Assembly (NCBI GenBank): GCA_043228905.1
Contig: JBHGNT010000005.1
Location: 23,188,001 to 23,252,000, forward strand
Source of the DNA: Azolla caroliniana
Lineage: Eukaryota; Polypodiophyta
Length of the DNA stretch: 64,000 nt
Direction of reading: 5' to 3'
Made by a program: the position numbers and the translations under genes. The notes beneath the pieces are model-generated. The model did no database searches, had not been told where the DNA came from, and saw nothing but the letters and a program-made list of their open reading frames with translations. Numbering within the stretch: position 1 is the first letter of the stretch; each line of letters opens with the position of its first letter. Below, piece by piece: positions 37,956-48,689 of this stretch.

Positions 37956-38150
37956 TGAAGAAACAAAAAGATTGTATTATATTTTCGCGTTAACTATTAC
38001 ATATGATGTTGATGGCTTTATAAGACCACCACCGAAGGGGTTTCCTTCTCATAAGAAAGTAATAAAGAGAGAGAGTGTGTGTAAGTGAAGGAATAAAAGA
38101 TTGTATTATATTTTCGCCCTAGCTGTTACATATGATGGTGATGGATTTAG
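37956..38150. repeat. Duplicated ~65-bp block
   Basis: AAAAGATTGTATTATATTTTCGC, then TTACATATGATGKTGATGG, occurs at about 37966-38017 and again at 38096-38145, each preceded by a GAGAGAGTG-type tract. It may be part of an LTR. Confidence 0.6.
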
Positions 38151-38394
38151 TACTAACCGTGACTTGGGCAAAGAACACATTGCTAACTTGCTTAGAGGGA
38201 ATGGAACCACTAATGGGTTGCACAAATCTAGGGTTGTCCAACCAAACGGCTCCTATTTTGGCTGGACTCTTCTTCTAATTGACTAAGGATTTCAAATTTG
38301 TTTGAGATACTTGGGTTATCAGTACTATTACTACCATCAGACACTCCTAAGGGAATTGACTCGGGTTTAGTACAGGCTACGATTTAATTTACTT

Positions 38395-39409
38395 GTCTTC
38401 TTGGCCTATGGGGACAATTGATTGCAATATGCCCTGGTCCACCGCATTAAAGACATAATCGATTTGCACGTCGTCGTTGCTTTTCTTCTTCCGATAACCG
38501 GCCACGTCAACACATCGTGTCGATCTCCATCGGCGTCAGAGTATTTGCCTGTGATACATCTCGTGCAAACGGTTTAGCTGCGAATGAGGCGTATATGGGC
38601 TCCGGCCTAGTTCGAGGCATTTGAAATTGACATTCCAAATGTTGTTCGAAAAGGTGGTTGTCACGTCGGACCGCTCAACTGATTGCCTCTGTAAGAGATT
38701 TTGGTTCTGAGGGGAAGGTTAAAAGTAAATCTTTGACATCGTTTTGCAGGCCGTAGCGAAACTGCTCTAGTAGTGCTTGATCATCCCAAGGGATATCTGA
38801 GGCGAGTAGACAGAAATCCGCCACGTATGCAGAGGCTAGATGATTGCCTTGACGGAATCGTCGGATTTTGTTGATCCCCGTCTTGATGCTGTTGGTATCT
38901 CCAAAGCAGGCTTTAAACTCGCTAATAAAGTCTTCAAAATTATGAAGCAAGGGAGATCGCTTTTCGAAAAGTGGAGCGAACCATGCCAAGGCTGAGTCGC
39001 TAAGCAACGTGCCTATTAGGCCTACTCGGGATGCATCACTGGGGTATCGGGAAGGATGCATTTGAATGACTAAGCATACCTTATTAAGGAATACTTTGAA
39101 TTGTGATCGTGTTCCATTGAATTTCACAGGAAGTCCAATCTTGGGCTCTTTATGAAGTCCTTGGGAACTTGATCCTTGTTGTTGCAACACTACGATAGTT
39201 GCTTTGAGTTGTTGCACACGTAACACTAACTCCCCATGTTGCTGATGCAACTCCCTATGTTGTTGTTGCGTCTGCTGTTTTTCTAAAGCAATTTGTTGAA
39301 GATCCCCTAACAATCGTTGGTTTTCTTGTTCCAATACAACGAATTTTAATTTTAGACACTATAGCTCGGAAAAAACGGATTGATATTCTTGGGTGCTAAC
39401 AGTAGCCAT
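38395..39409 (-). pseudogene. Ty3/gypsy gag (glutamine-rich N-terminus, CCHC knuckle), broken
   Basis: The likely start is ATG at 39409 (MATVSTQEYQSVFSEL), followed by a TAG. The long open part 39334-38675 has a Gln-rich coiled coil and then KIGLPVKFNGTRSQFKVFLN, MHPSRYPSDASRVGLIGTLL, ALAWFAPLFE and FRQGNHLASAYVADF. This is the gag type I associate with fungal-like (Tcn1-type) chromoviruses; in plants I know these chiefly from non-seed lineages (inference). Downstream, 38600-38395, lies a CCHC knuckle (C-x2-CGGPGHIAIN-C) with a stop in the first C-x2-C and another stop before it. No pol follows. Confidence 0.75.
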
Positions 39410-39602
39410 AGTATTGGAAAAAAGAGGGGTAAGAGGATGAAGGAAACTGAAAAGAAGAACAGAAAGAGAAAATTGGTTCAAACTGTCAAGATTAGTACTA
39501 AAACAGAGAGAGTATTAGTACTAGAAAAGGGAAGTACTATGAGGACTAGTACTAAAACGATGGGACTGCATAAGACTCACGAGAGGGGAAGAGAGAAAAG
39601 GA

Positions 39603-39603
39603 G

Positions 39604-39661
<58 letters not shown>
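39603..39661. repeat. (GATA)n / (GA)n microsatellite
   Basis: About ten GATA units followed by a GA run, in the leader between the putative promoter and the gypsy gag. Confidence 0.9.
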
Positions 39662-39662
<1 letters not shown>

Positions 39663-39772
39663 TGATAACAGATGATATATTATATGAAGAGTAAGTACAA
39701 AGTAGCTATGAGGCTTAAGATTGGCGTTGAACCAATTTGGTTCGAAATAATGCCTTGTGCTTCCTTTTATAG

Positions 39773-39814
39773 TGTTCTCAGGAGTAGTCCTGAAGCTTCT
39801 AGAATGTTCCAGAG
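39773..39814 (-). promoter_or_regulatory. Heat-shock element next to TATA box, gypsy promoter
   Basis: Five alternating pentamers stand exactly 5 bp apart: GAA 39792, TTC 39797, GAA 39802, TTC 39807 and GAg 39812 (four perfect, one with a mismatch). On the minus strand the next signal is CTATAAAAGG at 39782-39773, then the leader and the gag start at 39409. This is the layout of a heat-shock-factor-driven promoter. The LTR borders are not resolved, so placing it in the 5' LTR is inference. Confidence 0.6.
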
Positions 39815-39888
39815 AAATCTGGAATATACATTAATTTTCTATAGTAAAACTTAAATGAAAATAATATCCTATGTATTACAATAGATAG

Positions 39889-40030
39889 TGTAATGGTCAA
39901 GAGTTCGACCCATATAACATAAGGTGATGGGTTCGAGTCTTGCCATATCATGACAGTACCAAGTGGTCTAGCTTCATATCGTGTGAACCACTCTCTGTGG
40001 GGTCACATGGAATGAAGCCCTAGAGTCCAA
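39889..40030 (+). mobile_element. tRNA-derived SINE-like sequence
   Basis: TAGTGTAATGG fits a Pol III A box, and GGGTTCGAGTC, about 48 bases later, is a perfect B box. The tRNA-related part runs 39889-39952, and unrelated sequence follows to about 40030. No poly-A tail or target duplication could be defined. Confidence 0.5.
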
Positions 40031-40935
40031 CAACCATATATGAATAAGCAAGTGAGCCATATTGACCTCAACATTAGCATCATCATCCATGACCAAAATG
40101 TCAACATCGTCATCGCATGTAACATTTATTTCCTCTATTTTCTTTGAGGATGATGAATCGGTCACTTGCATAACATGCCCACCACCATACAGTCCTTTTT
40201 CATATCTTTTTGTGATGGTAATGGCATTCCACAAGTCTCTTTCTAGATTTGCTTCTGCTCTTATCATTTCCATGGTTGTTTATGGTTTGGCTTCTACCAC
40301 ATTGTTGGTTCTTGCCATAACCAGAATCTCGTACATTATATGCCTCTCCAACTTGTGAGGTGACCATAGATTTCCTACGGATTTCTTCACCCAATAGTGC
40401 TCCACGTATGTCATTATAGACTAATTTCCCATTTGGTTCACTAGTGCTAATAGTGATAAAAAATGTGTCCCATGAGCTAGGCAATGTACATAATAGAAAT
40501 ACACATTTTAATTCATCATTCGTAGTCATTTTTTGAGCTTGCAACTGAGACCATAATGCATCAAACTCATTAAGATGAGAAGCAACACTATCTGTGTCCC
40601 TCATGCGAAGATCATAGAGCTTTCTCATGAAAAACACTTTGTTTGCAATAATTTCCTTCTCATATGTATTGCATAACTTTTTCCAAAGTTCTTCAAAATT
40701 TTTACTATCTAAAACAGTGAAGTAGACACTATCTGCCAAGTGCAGTCTTATCGTAGACATGGTCAAAGCATCAAGTTCCTCCCAATCATCATCATCCATG
40801 TCATTCGGCTTCTTGGCTTTGCCACCTAGAGGCCTCGTTTGCTTTCTTTGAACCAATACATCACGCATCTAATTCTTTCGTAAAGCAAAATTAGATCCAT
40901 CAAATTTGTGGATCTCAATATGATCTTTTCCCAAA
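39974..40935 (-). mobile_element. Copia relic 2: gag and start of protease
   Basis: Minus strand, from IEIHKFDGSNFALRKN (about 40930) and a stop, then 40868-40200 (DWEELDALTMSTIRLHLADS, NEFDALWSQLQAQKM, FLLCTLPSSWDTFFITIS, EEIRRKSM), a frame change, and 40273-39974 with WLLDSRASFHVTP. The last is a copia protease site with Arg in place of Gly. The CCHC knuckle is lost at the frame change. RT and integrase are absent. Confidence 0.75.
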
Positions 40936-41041
40936 AACGAATAGTTCTTACATGAACTATTGCGACCATGCATCCAACGTTTGGACTCGATGGGAGTGAA
41001 CAACAATATCAAACAACTGAGCATAGGCCATTTTGGCCTTT

Positions 41042-42460
41042 TCACACTATGTGCATGTCTCTATATACATATAACAGGTATTTGCCACGAGATTTGGGTT
41101 TGGGGATTTGCGTGGTGAGGTTTCCAGTGTCTATTGGTTGTACATGAGTCAAGTTTGTTAGATCATTAGTTGTATTTATAATTGATGGTTGTACCTTTGT
41201 TTTATATTGGGTAGTAATGGTCGATTCATCAAAAATCATGCTTTGACTGAAGATGAATTTCTTTGATGTCATATCGTAAAGTCGATAGGCTTTATAGCCG
41301 TGAGCATCACCATATCCGACGAAGATAGTTTTGTTTTCCCGGGCATCTAGTTTGTTTCTTTTATTCTCAAGTACATATGCATAGGCCGGACAACCAAATA
41401 TTCAAAGGGCTTTTACATGTGGTTTATGTCCATACCATAATTCGTATGGTGTCATTAATCCTATTGAGCGATGATAGATTCAATTTTGTAGACAACATGT
41501 TGTACCAATAGCTTCTTCCCAAAATTTTGAAGGTAGATTGGCGACTTGAAGCATGCTTCGAGCAACATTTAGAAGACTTCTATTTTTCCGTTCTGCTACT
41601 CCATTTTGTTGTGGAGTATGAGGTGTTGAAATGCGATGGTGGATTCCTTGGGCTTGGTAGAATTCATTAAATGCACTAGAACAATATTCACACCCACCAT
41701 CCGTTTGTAGTTGTTGAATGGATCTTTGTGTTATATTCTCTACTAATCGGGTGTAATTTTTGAATGCTTGAAGTGCTTGATCTTTGGTTTTCAGAAAGGT
41801 TATAAGTGTAAAACGGGTATAATCATCGACAAAGCTAATAAAATAATGAGATCCGGTTATTGATTTTGTAGGGAAAGGTCCACAAATGTCGTTGTGCACA
41901 AATTGTAATGGATTTTGGTATTTGTTATGCCTAATTGGAAATGGATGTTGTGGCATTTTGCCCAATAGACATCCTTCGCAAAGATCAATTTTTGAAAAAC
42001 ATTCTTTCGATAAGCCACTAACCATATTATTTGATTGGAGTGTCTTGATGGCTTGAACATTTAGGTGTCTGAGTCAATGATGCCATAATATTGTTTGTTC
42101 GATATTGCTCTCACTTTTTGCAATATGTGCTTCTATCTTTTGGCGTGTAGGAATGTATTGTATAGGGTAGAGACCGCCCTCACTTCGATTGCAATTATAT
42201 TTGATTTGTTCTCCATTTGGTAATGTGTACTTAATTTGGGCACCACTTTCTGTTGCTTGCTCGATAGATAAAAGATTCTTTGTGATTCCAGGAACAAAAT
42301 AGACATTACCAATTTTGAATTGTTTATCCTTTTCAATTTTGAAGTTGATATCCCCTTTTCCTAGTGCTTCTTTAGTTTTGTTGTTCCCAAAACGGGCTTT
42401 GACGGGTGTTGCTAGCGGAGTATAGTTAGAAAGCCAATCTTTGTTAAATGATGTGTAGCT
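41042..42460 (-). pseudogene. Copia relic 3 protease remnant and integrase
   Basis: The best preserved part, 42025-41480, has the integrase zinc region (CEGCLLGKMPQHPFP), HNDICGPFPTKSITGSHYFI, FISFVDDYTRFT, LQTDGGCEYCSSAF and TPQQNGVAERKNRSLLNVAR, giving a D, D and E core. A stop at 41480 precedes PYELWYGHKPHVKAL, GCPAYAYV and GYKAYRLYDMTSKKFIF. 42336-42133 holds the segment before integrase. Confidence 0.8.
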
Positions 42461-42612
42461 CCCATATCAAAATATCATGTGTTATTTTCTTGAGTTGAAG
42501 TTTGTATTCCTACAAGGAATGCTTCCACAAAAAAGGATTGGATAAGATCATTATATCCCTCTTCTTCATCATCATATCCTTCATCATAATTAGTTGAGCA
42601 ATCTTTGTTTTC

Positions 42613-43377
42613 TTAACCTTCTTGGTAATCTTCAACTATGTGTGCTTGAACTTGCTTTGGTTGTGTACGTTCGATGAATCTTGAGTTGTAGTCGAGTTGT
42701 GGACGATGAAATGTTTGCCTTGTTTTGTACGCTATCATTGCTGATGTGTTTTGAGAGGCATCAAGTTGGCGTACTTTTCTCATTGCATCTTCTTGTCGGA
42801 TGCAATTTATTAAGTCATTTAAGTTTATATTATGATTTGCATTTTGAGTAGTGACAAAGTTACTCCAAGAATTTAGTAGGGCACCGAGAAGTAACAATCA
42901 TTGAAGTTTTTGGTTGATATCGACTCCTGTTGTAAGACAATCATCAATTTTTCTCTTCCATGTATTAATGAATTCGGCCATTTCATCATCGTCTTTCATT
43001 TTTAGGGTTACAAGTATATTTAATGTCATAACTTGATTTCCATCTGTTTTTGGTTCAAACTCATTTTGTAGATCTATCCACATTTCATGTGATGTTTCGA
43101 ATTTTCAAATTGTGTCGACTTCTTGATCGTCAAGGTGAGACATAATCTCCAATTGTGTTGCTAGGTCTTTCTCTTCCCATGCTTCAAATGTTGGGTCACG
43201 AACATCGGGTTTGGCTTCTATTCCTTGTACTACACTCCATAGTTTTGTTTGTCGAAATAAAATTATCATTTTACGGCTCCATACGCGGTAGTTTGTGTTT
43301 CAAAGTTTGTTGATATTTGCTTTTCTATTTCTGAAATTTTGGGTTGTAGCAGACAATGAGGATGATGAATGCGTCAT
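42613..43377 (-). pseudogene. Copia relic 3 gag
   Basis: Starts [17 protein letters not shown] at 43377, with stops near 43300 and 43100. It continues MWIDLQNEFEPKTDG (43083) and, after a stop at 42898, LLLGALLNSWSNFVTTQNAN (42897-42613). The order matches copia gag up to, but not including, a zinc knuckle. Confidence 0.7.
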
Positions 43378-43561
43378 GGCTATAAATGGCGATTCGGATC
43401 GGCGTTAGACAGGGATGGCGCAAGACTTGAATGGGAATTGTTTAATTATACTCCTTAATCTGATACCATGTAGGAGTATAAGAATAGAGTATATAAGATA
43501 TTTGTACAAATTTTAGTTGTATTGATTCCATTCAAATGAAACAAAGTGTACAATGATCCAA

Positions 43562-43685
43562 CAAGTAGTTGCCAACAATATCTGTGTCTTTACAAGTAGT
43601 TGCCAACAATGTCTGTGTCTTTACAAGTAGTTGCCAACAATGTCTGTGTCTTTACAAGTAGTTGCCAGCAATGTCTTTGTCTTAC
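43562..43685. repeat. Four tandem 31-bp repeats in the copia relic 3 LTR
   Basis: The unit ACAAGTAGTTGCCAACAATG plus TCTGTGTCTTT occurs four times with one or two changes per copy. Confidence 0.95.
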
Positions 43686-43810
43686 CGATGAGACAAGATG
43701 CCTCTTCATGCGTCTCTTAGATGAGACACTATATACATTATTATTATTGTTTTTATTGTTTTATTATTGTTTTATTTTATTTTTTTCTATTCCAAGAGAG
43801 TGAACTGAGC

Positions 43811-45835
43811 CTATGGTGTACCTATGCTTCTTGAATGACTTGTATCTGATGAGAAAGGCTGTGATGAGAATTTGGATTGAGAAATGGTGATAACACTTTG
43901 TTGGGACCAATCCAGAGTGGCTGGGTATACAGGTATAGCCGTCGGTAGATTCATCAAGATCTTGTCTTTGAGTACTTGAATGACCTGTCTCATGGTCGGC
44001 CGGACATCGGGAGTCGGATGGCAGCACGTGAGGGCAAGATGAAGCACACATATCCATTCATCAGTTAGGGCAATGCTTGGATCAAGCGCATCTTGGAGCC
44101 GATCACTCTTGTGGAGCAGCCACAGCCAGTCAATGATTCTACCTTCTTGTGGTGGTAAAGAAGGGTCAATGGGCCGACGGCCGCACGCGACCACTAGGGC
44201 AAGCACCCCGAAGCTATACACGTCCGCCTTGTCCGTGCCCCTGCCCGTGTATACGAGCTCCGGAGCCACATACCCGGGGGTGCCCACGGCAGTGAGAGTC
44301 ACCTCTTGGTTGTGAGAGATGAGCCGGGCGAGCCCGAAATCGCACAACACCGGCTCGAGTTCGTCCGTCAACAACACATTCTCGGCTTTCACATCCCTAT
44401 GCAGGATGCAACTCCCCAACCCTGTATGCAAATACTCTAATCCGGCCGCGATCCCCGCCAGTATCTTCAATCTTACGTCGCCTTCGAGCACTACTAATCC
44501 TTCCTTCTTCCCATAAATATATTGATCCAAGCTTCCCTTGCTCATGTATTTGTAGAGCAGCAATGCTTCCCCTTTCTCGTAGCACCATCCTTCCAACGCC
44601 AGCAAATTGCGGTGGCATAGCGTGCTGATGATGCCGATCTCGGACACGAACTCTTGCTCCTTCTTCACTCCATCTTTGAGCTTCTTGAGGGCGAACAAGG
44701 AGCCATCCGGAAGCTTCGCAAGGTAGACACTGCTGTATCCACCCTCACCGATCTTATTGGCCTCCGAGAATCCGGCCGCAGCCCTCTTCAAATCTCGGTG
44801 GCTGTACCGCTGGGGCAAGGCTCTGCTGCCAGAGAGGGTTAACCATCTGGTTGAGGAGAAATGCGGCTGGTGGATCCAGTACCCGGCGAATCCAGCAGTC
44901 AGAATGAGAAGCAAAACTATGGCAGAGGGTAAGCCAATGACAAGTCCCAAAGAGGGAGCAGCAGAATGAGAATCTGTCATGCTGAAATTCCAAGCATATA
45001 TGGCACATCCCTCCAGATTGCCGAGGCCGAAGCGGTTCGTGGAGGAGAATCCGGCGTACACAGGTTGATCGAACAGTGTGGAGATGTCGTAGGTGTATTG
45101 AAGGATGGGATGGAGGGGGCGGGCAGGCGGGGGATCATCTAAGGACATGTTGGTCATCCATACTTGGATGAGGCGGGTAGCCGATTCGTACTCGATCCAC
45201 GCCGTGAATGTGTAGTTGTGGTAGAGGTAGAGAGGGGAGGAGGTGTCATTGGTGTCGGTGACATTGGAAGAGATGATGGAGTTGATGTTGATGCCGACAT
45301 GGCTTTGGCTGGGATCTTTGTAGAGGAGGCTTTGGGAGGTATCGAATTCGACCGCGAAGAAAGGGAATGGAGGGGGCAGAAGGGTCTGATTGGTGATGGT
45401 GGTGTCTTGGTAAGTGACAAGGCCCATGGCACCCGACTGGCTGTCGTTGGGGGCAATGGAGGAGGTGGAGATGAAGAAGGCCATGCCGCTGCCCGATTTC
45501 GAGGCATTCATGATTAGTTGGAAGGTGAAAGAAGTGGTGAAAGACGCGGTGGACGATAGGATGAAAGGGTTCCTGTAGACCATGCGGCCGAGGTTCCCAA
45601 TGCTACCATCGACACGCGGGTCGGCGGTGGTGGGATCTGGGGTGAGCCAGAATGCTGAGCCAGAGAAGGAGACTGCTTGACCCTGGTACCAGCTTGCCTC
45701 CTGGACAATAGAAATGTCTGCTATGTTGCTGCTGCTAAAGGCAGAGTGCTGGAATGACAACTTCTCTGCCTCTGCCTTCAGCAGCAGTAGTGGCAGGAGG
45801 ATGAGAAACAGGACAACATGACTCTGCTTCATCAT
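43811..45835 (-). CDS. L-type lectin-domain receptor kinase
   Basis: Intronless, 674 aa, normal length for the family. Residues 1-23 form a signal peptide. About 25-285 is a legume-lectin domain with AVEFDTSQ (E163, D165, metal site) and several N-x-S/T sites. A transmembrane helix spans about 296-321. The Ser/Thr kinase (about 355-625) has GEGGYSSV (363-370), Lys384, Glu399, HRDVKAENVLL (479-489), DFG (499-501) and GTPGYVAPE (518-526), so all catalytic residues are present. The Arg of HRD marks an RD kinase. A Ser-rich tail follows. Such receptors sit in the plasma membrane and take part in defence or development; the ligand cannot be told from sequence. The ATG at 45835 is followed by a second ATG. 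GC content is visibly above the surroundings, as in an intact gene among AT-rich debris. Confidence 0.95.
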   Translation of the reverse strand: MMKQSHVVLFLILLPLLLLKAEAEKLSFQHSAFSSSNIADISIVQEASWYQGQAVSFSGSAFWLTPDPTTADPRVDGSIGNLGRMVYRNPFILSSTASFTTSFTFQLIMNASKSGSGMAFFISTSSIAPNDSQSGAMGLVTYQDTTITNQTLLPPPFPFFAVEFDTSQSLLYKDPSQSHVGININSIISSNVTDTNDTSSPLYLYHNYTFTAWIEYESATRLIQVWMTNMSLDDPPPARPLHPILQYTYDISTLFDQPVYAGFSSTNRFGLGNLEGCAIYAWNFSMTDSHSAAPSLGLVIGLPSAIVLLLILTAGFAGYWIHQPHFSSTRWLTLSGSRALPQRYSHRDLKRAAAGFSEANKIGEGGYSSVYLAKLPDGSLFALKKLKDGVKKEQEFVSEIGIISTLCHRNLLALEGWCYEKGEALLLYKYMSKGSLDQYIYGKKEGLVVLEGDVRLKILAGIAAGLEYLHTGLGSCILHRDVKAENVLLTDELEPVLCDFGLARLISHNQEVTLTAVGTPGYVAPELVYTGRGTDKADVYSFGVLALVVACGRRPIDPSLPPQEGRIIDWLWLLHKSDRLQDALDPSIALTDEWICVLHLALTCCHPTPDVRPTMRQVIQVLKDKILMNLPTAIPVYPATLDWSQQSVITISQSKFSSQPFSSDTSHSRSIGTP

Positions 45836-45890
45836 CTTCTTCTTCCTCTTCCTCTTCTTATTCAGTTATCTGCAACTGATATGTTCTTCC

Positions 45891-45898
45891 TTTATATA
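45891..45898 (-). promoter_or_regulatory. TATA box of the lectin receptor kinase
   Basis: TATATAAA on the minus strand, 56 bases upstream of the ATG. With the usual ~30-base spacing, the 5' UTR would be only about 25-30 bases and purine-rich (GAAGAGGAAGAGG). Confidence 0.65.
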
Positions 45899-45900
45899 TG

Positions 45901-46399
45901 ACATGTATGTTTGTACATTTGTACATATGTATGTGTCTGTGTATGTATATATATGTATGTGTGTGTGTATGTATGCATGCATGCATGTGTGTGTGTGTGT
46001 ATGTGTGTGTGTGTGTATCTATCATAATAATGTATGTATGTATGTATGCATGCATGCATGTGTGTGTATGTATGTATGTAAGTATGTATATGTGTGTGTA
46101 TGTATGTATGTAAGTAAGTAAGTATGCATGCATGCATGTGTGTGTATGTATGTATGTATAATGTAAGTATGTATATGTGTGTGTATGTATGTATGTATGT
46201 ATGTATGTAAGTAAGTATGCATGCATGCATGTGTGTGTATGTATGTATGTAAGTATGTATATGTGTGTGTATGTATGTATGTATGTAAGTAAGTATGCAT
46301 GCATGCATGTGTGTGTATGTATGTATGTAAGTATGTATATGTGTGTGTATGTATGTATGTATGCATGCATGCATGTGTGTGTATGTATGTATGTAAGTA

Positions 46400-46452
<53 letters not shown>
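45901..46452. repeat. Complex TG/TATG/CATG microsatellite upstream of the receptor kinase
   Basis: About 550 bp of alternating purine-pyrimidine sequence. (TATG)n, (TG)n and GCATGCATGCATG blocks recur in a higher-order unit of about 60-95 bp, with GCATGCATGCATG near 45974, 46048, 46126, 46218, 46298 and 46362. It ends in an uninterrupted (TG)n of about 23 repeats (46405-46450). Long Tyr/Ile/His/Thr open frames through it are artefacts. Confidence 0.95.
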
Positions 46453-46453
<1 letters not shown>

Positions 46454-47389
46454 CATGCATTCCATTGGAGGAGCCTATTCTTTTGACTTTAAGGTTTATA
46501 ATACCATTCATAAAACATGTGCCGATTTTGTCTCCATTCAATCCATCGGCATTGTTCATTCTTTGCTTCATTGTCTCATTCTTTTCTTCCTCATTCTTGA
46601 GCTATTGGCTGCGGTCAACTCGAACCAATTCAAAATATTCTGGAATCTCACTTCGTTTCAACTTTCCTCCACTCTCCAGCCTAAATTTGATGGATTAGAA
46701 TTAAAGTTTTTCGGCATTAAATCCCGGAGCTTTTAGAAAATGTAACATGATTCTTGAACAATCCGACGCCCTTCTCTTTTATTCTCGAACAATCGTTGTT
46801 GGCCTTAACTAGCCTTCTCCATAATTTGTTGCACTATCAAGCGATCAAGTGGGGAGAGTGTAAATAAAAACATTAATCAAAGAATTATCTCAATAATGAA
46901 GTTTGTGGGTGCTCCTATGAATATGTGTACACAAGTTTACATGTGGAATGTACAAAACCATGTTTGTATTTGCATTCTATGTGACCATGTATGTGTGGAG
47001 TTTGTTGATTTATGTGTCTGAGTACGAGTATGTGTGCTTGTATGTGTATGTGGGAAATAATAATCAAGCAAAATAATTATAATCGTATTCATAAGAAAGG
47101 CAGTTTTCACCCCACGCTGGTCTCCTTTAAATCCAACATCACCTATTGTATGAACATGGCATTTCTCTAATAACAAAAGGATTCTCCCTCACTTGGCTCT
47201 CTCCTCTAGCTTCTCATTTTTTAGGTGAAAACACACAATTATATAAATGTGTGTGAAAAACACTACAAACAATGGGTATCACCCACTAACTACATAGGTA
47301 GTGGAACCTATTGAATTGCCAAAGGCAACACGAACAGTTTACTGAGAAAAGAATTTTTACTTCAATAAAAAAGTTTGATATATTAATAC
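46453..47389. other. Intergenic, nothing recognised
   Basis: AT-rich with no supported coding sequence. Small open frames lack motifs. Confidence 0.45.
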
Positions 47390-47422
47390 TTGAACTTTCA
47401 TAGATATGCATCGACTTCGTCC

Positions 47423-47689
47423 ATGTCTACCATCAAATACAAAAGCATTGTGCATATCCCAATTACACGCAATCCCCAATACCTTAGAAACACGAAAACA
47501 ATCTTGATCTCTGATTTTGTGTTGACTAGTGTGAATTGGGTTGTAATTGGTCCCAAGAAAGTAACCATTGGAGACATTTTGCTACCGCCTTCCGTCAAGA
47601 TTATTGATGATTCACAATACATAGTTACTATCCAAACACCCATTGTCTTGGTGTCAAATAACACTGACAAATTTGAGAAATGTACATAA
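47423..47689 (+). pseudogene. Unrecognised small ORF, faintly like ribosomal protein bL25 C-terminus
   Basis: The first ATG is 47423 (MSTIKYKSIVHIPITRNPQY). VHIPI, and later VTIGDILLPPSVKIIDDSQY, recall the beta-domain of bL25/TL5 proteins (xHxPI..., then DLxLPxGVxxLxDP). The Gly-Gly block expected between them is absent. No neighbouring exon is visible, so if real this is a fragment. It may instead be a chance ORF. Confidence 0.25.
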
Positions 47690-47744
47690 CTTAAACTTGG
47701 TTAAAGCATGAGCGTCTAGTGGTGGCATGAGAAACCCTATCTAT

Positions 47745-48032
47745 GCAACCTCATCATGAAGTAAAGGGGGAGGGAGGGAGCCAACAAAGATTTTTATGTC
47801 ATATGTAACTTCAATCTAAATAATAAAGAAATGGTTTAAGCAACCTCATCATGAAGTACAGGGGGTGGAGAGAGCCAACAAAGTCTTTTTATGTCATATG
47901 TAACTTCAATCTAAGTAATAAAGAAATGGTTGAAGCAACCTTTTCATGAAGTAAAAAGGGAGGGGGGGAGCCTAACAATTTTTTTTTATGTCATATGTAA
48001 CTTCAATCTAAATAATAAAGAAATGGTTTGAC
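47745..48032. repeat. Three tandem ~95-bp repeats
   Basis: Each unit runs AACCTCATCATGAAGTA, a G-rich tract, GCCAACAA, then TTTTTATGTCATATGTAACT to AAAGAAATGGTTT. Copies begin near 47746, 47841 and 47936. Confidence 0.9.
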
Positions 48033-48189
48033 ATATAAATGGCTAATTTTCCATTTAACAACTTGTCCTTATGATTATTAACCTACAAATACTTTCCTTG
48101 AGTTTTAATCTCTAACCTACACTACACTCTTGACATTATTTTCTAACGTCTCTTTTTGAATATCAAATTCAACTTGTCAAAATATTGGT

Positions 48190-48425
48190 TCTAACCTGAT
48201 CATCATAGTTCCATACCTATGTCTTCATAAATTATCTTTTGGTTCCTTCCAATCTCGAAGCCCTCCATGCCACTTGCAAATATAAGTTTGATGATTGCTC
48301 GCAAAGATGCTAACCTGATCATCATAGTTCAATACCTATGTTTTCCTAAATTATCATTGGTTCTCTCCAATCTTGAAGCCCTCCATGCCACTTGCAAATA
48401 TAGGATTGATGGTTGCTCGCAAAGA
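48190..48425. repeat. Two tandem ~118-bp repeats
   Basis: CTAACCTGATCATCATAGTT through CATGCCACTTGCAAATATA to TTGCTCGCAAAGA occurs twice, starting near 48192 and 48309. Confidence 0.9.
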
Positions 48426-48689
48426 GCATGATACACAAACCTCAACACTATTGGATGGTAGATTGAAGAAATTGCTCCCCAATAGCCATTATTCCAATCC
48501 CTCAACTATTTCAAATGTGGATGGTGTCACAAAATGTCAAGATTTGAGCTTGTGACCTTTAAAAAGAGTCTTATACACTCACCAACACACCACCTTATAA
48601 ATATGGCACTATATATAATAAATGATCGCCAAATGGCATGCATGCACGCCAAGTGGCACACAAAATGTATGGAAAGTGGTGATCACGTG

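Larger units (their letters stand above)
41042..43737 (-). mobile_element. Copia relic 3: LTR to integrase
   Basis: Minus strand: LTR 43737-43469 (TGTATATAG...TACA), primer site TGGTATCAGATTAAGG at 43468-43453, gag from 43377, protease and integrase to 41042. RT, RNase H and 3' LTR are missing. It abuts copia relic 2. Confidence 0.75.

Noticed and set aside
43562-43685. Four 31-bp repeats as a possible CRISPR array
   Set aside because: No spacers between units, eukaryotic context, inside a copia LTR.
44073-45517. Plus-strand and alternate minus-strand frames across the receptor kinase
   Set aside because: Shadows caused by the high GC of the intact kinase gene.
45858-46736. Long open frames of His/Thr/Tyr/Ile or Cys/Val/Met repeats on both strands
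   Set aside because: They are translations of the (TG)n/(TATG)n microsatellite; no start, domain or composition of a real protein.
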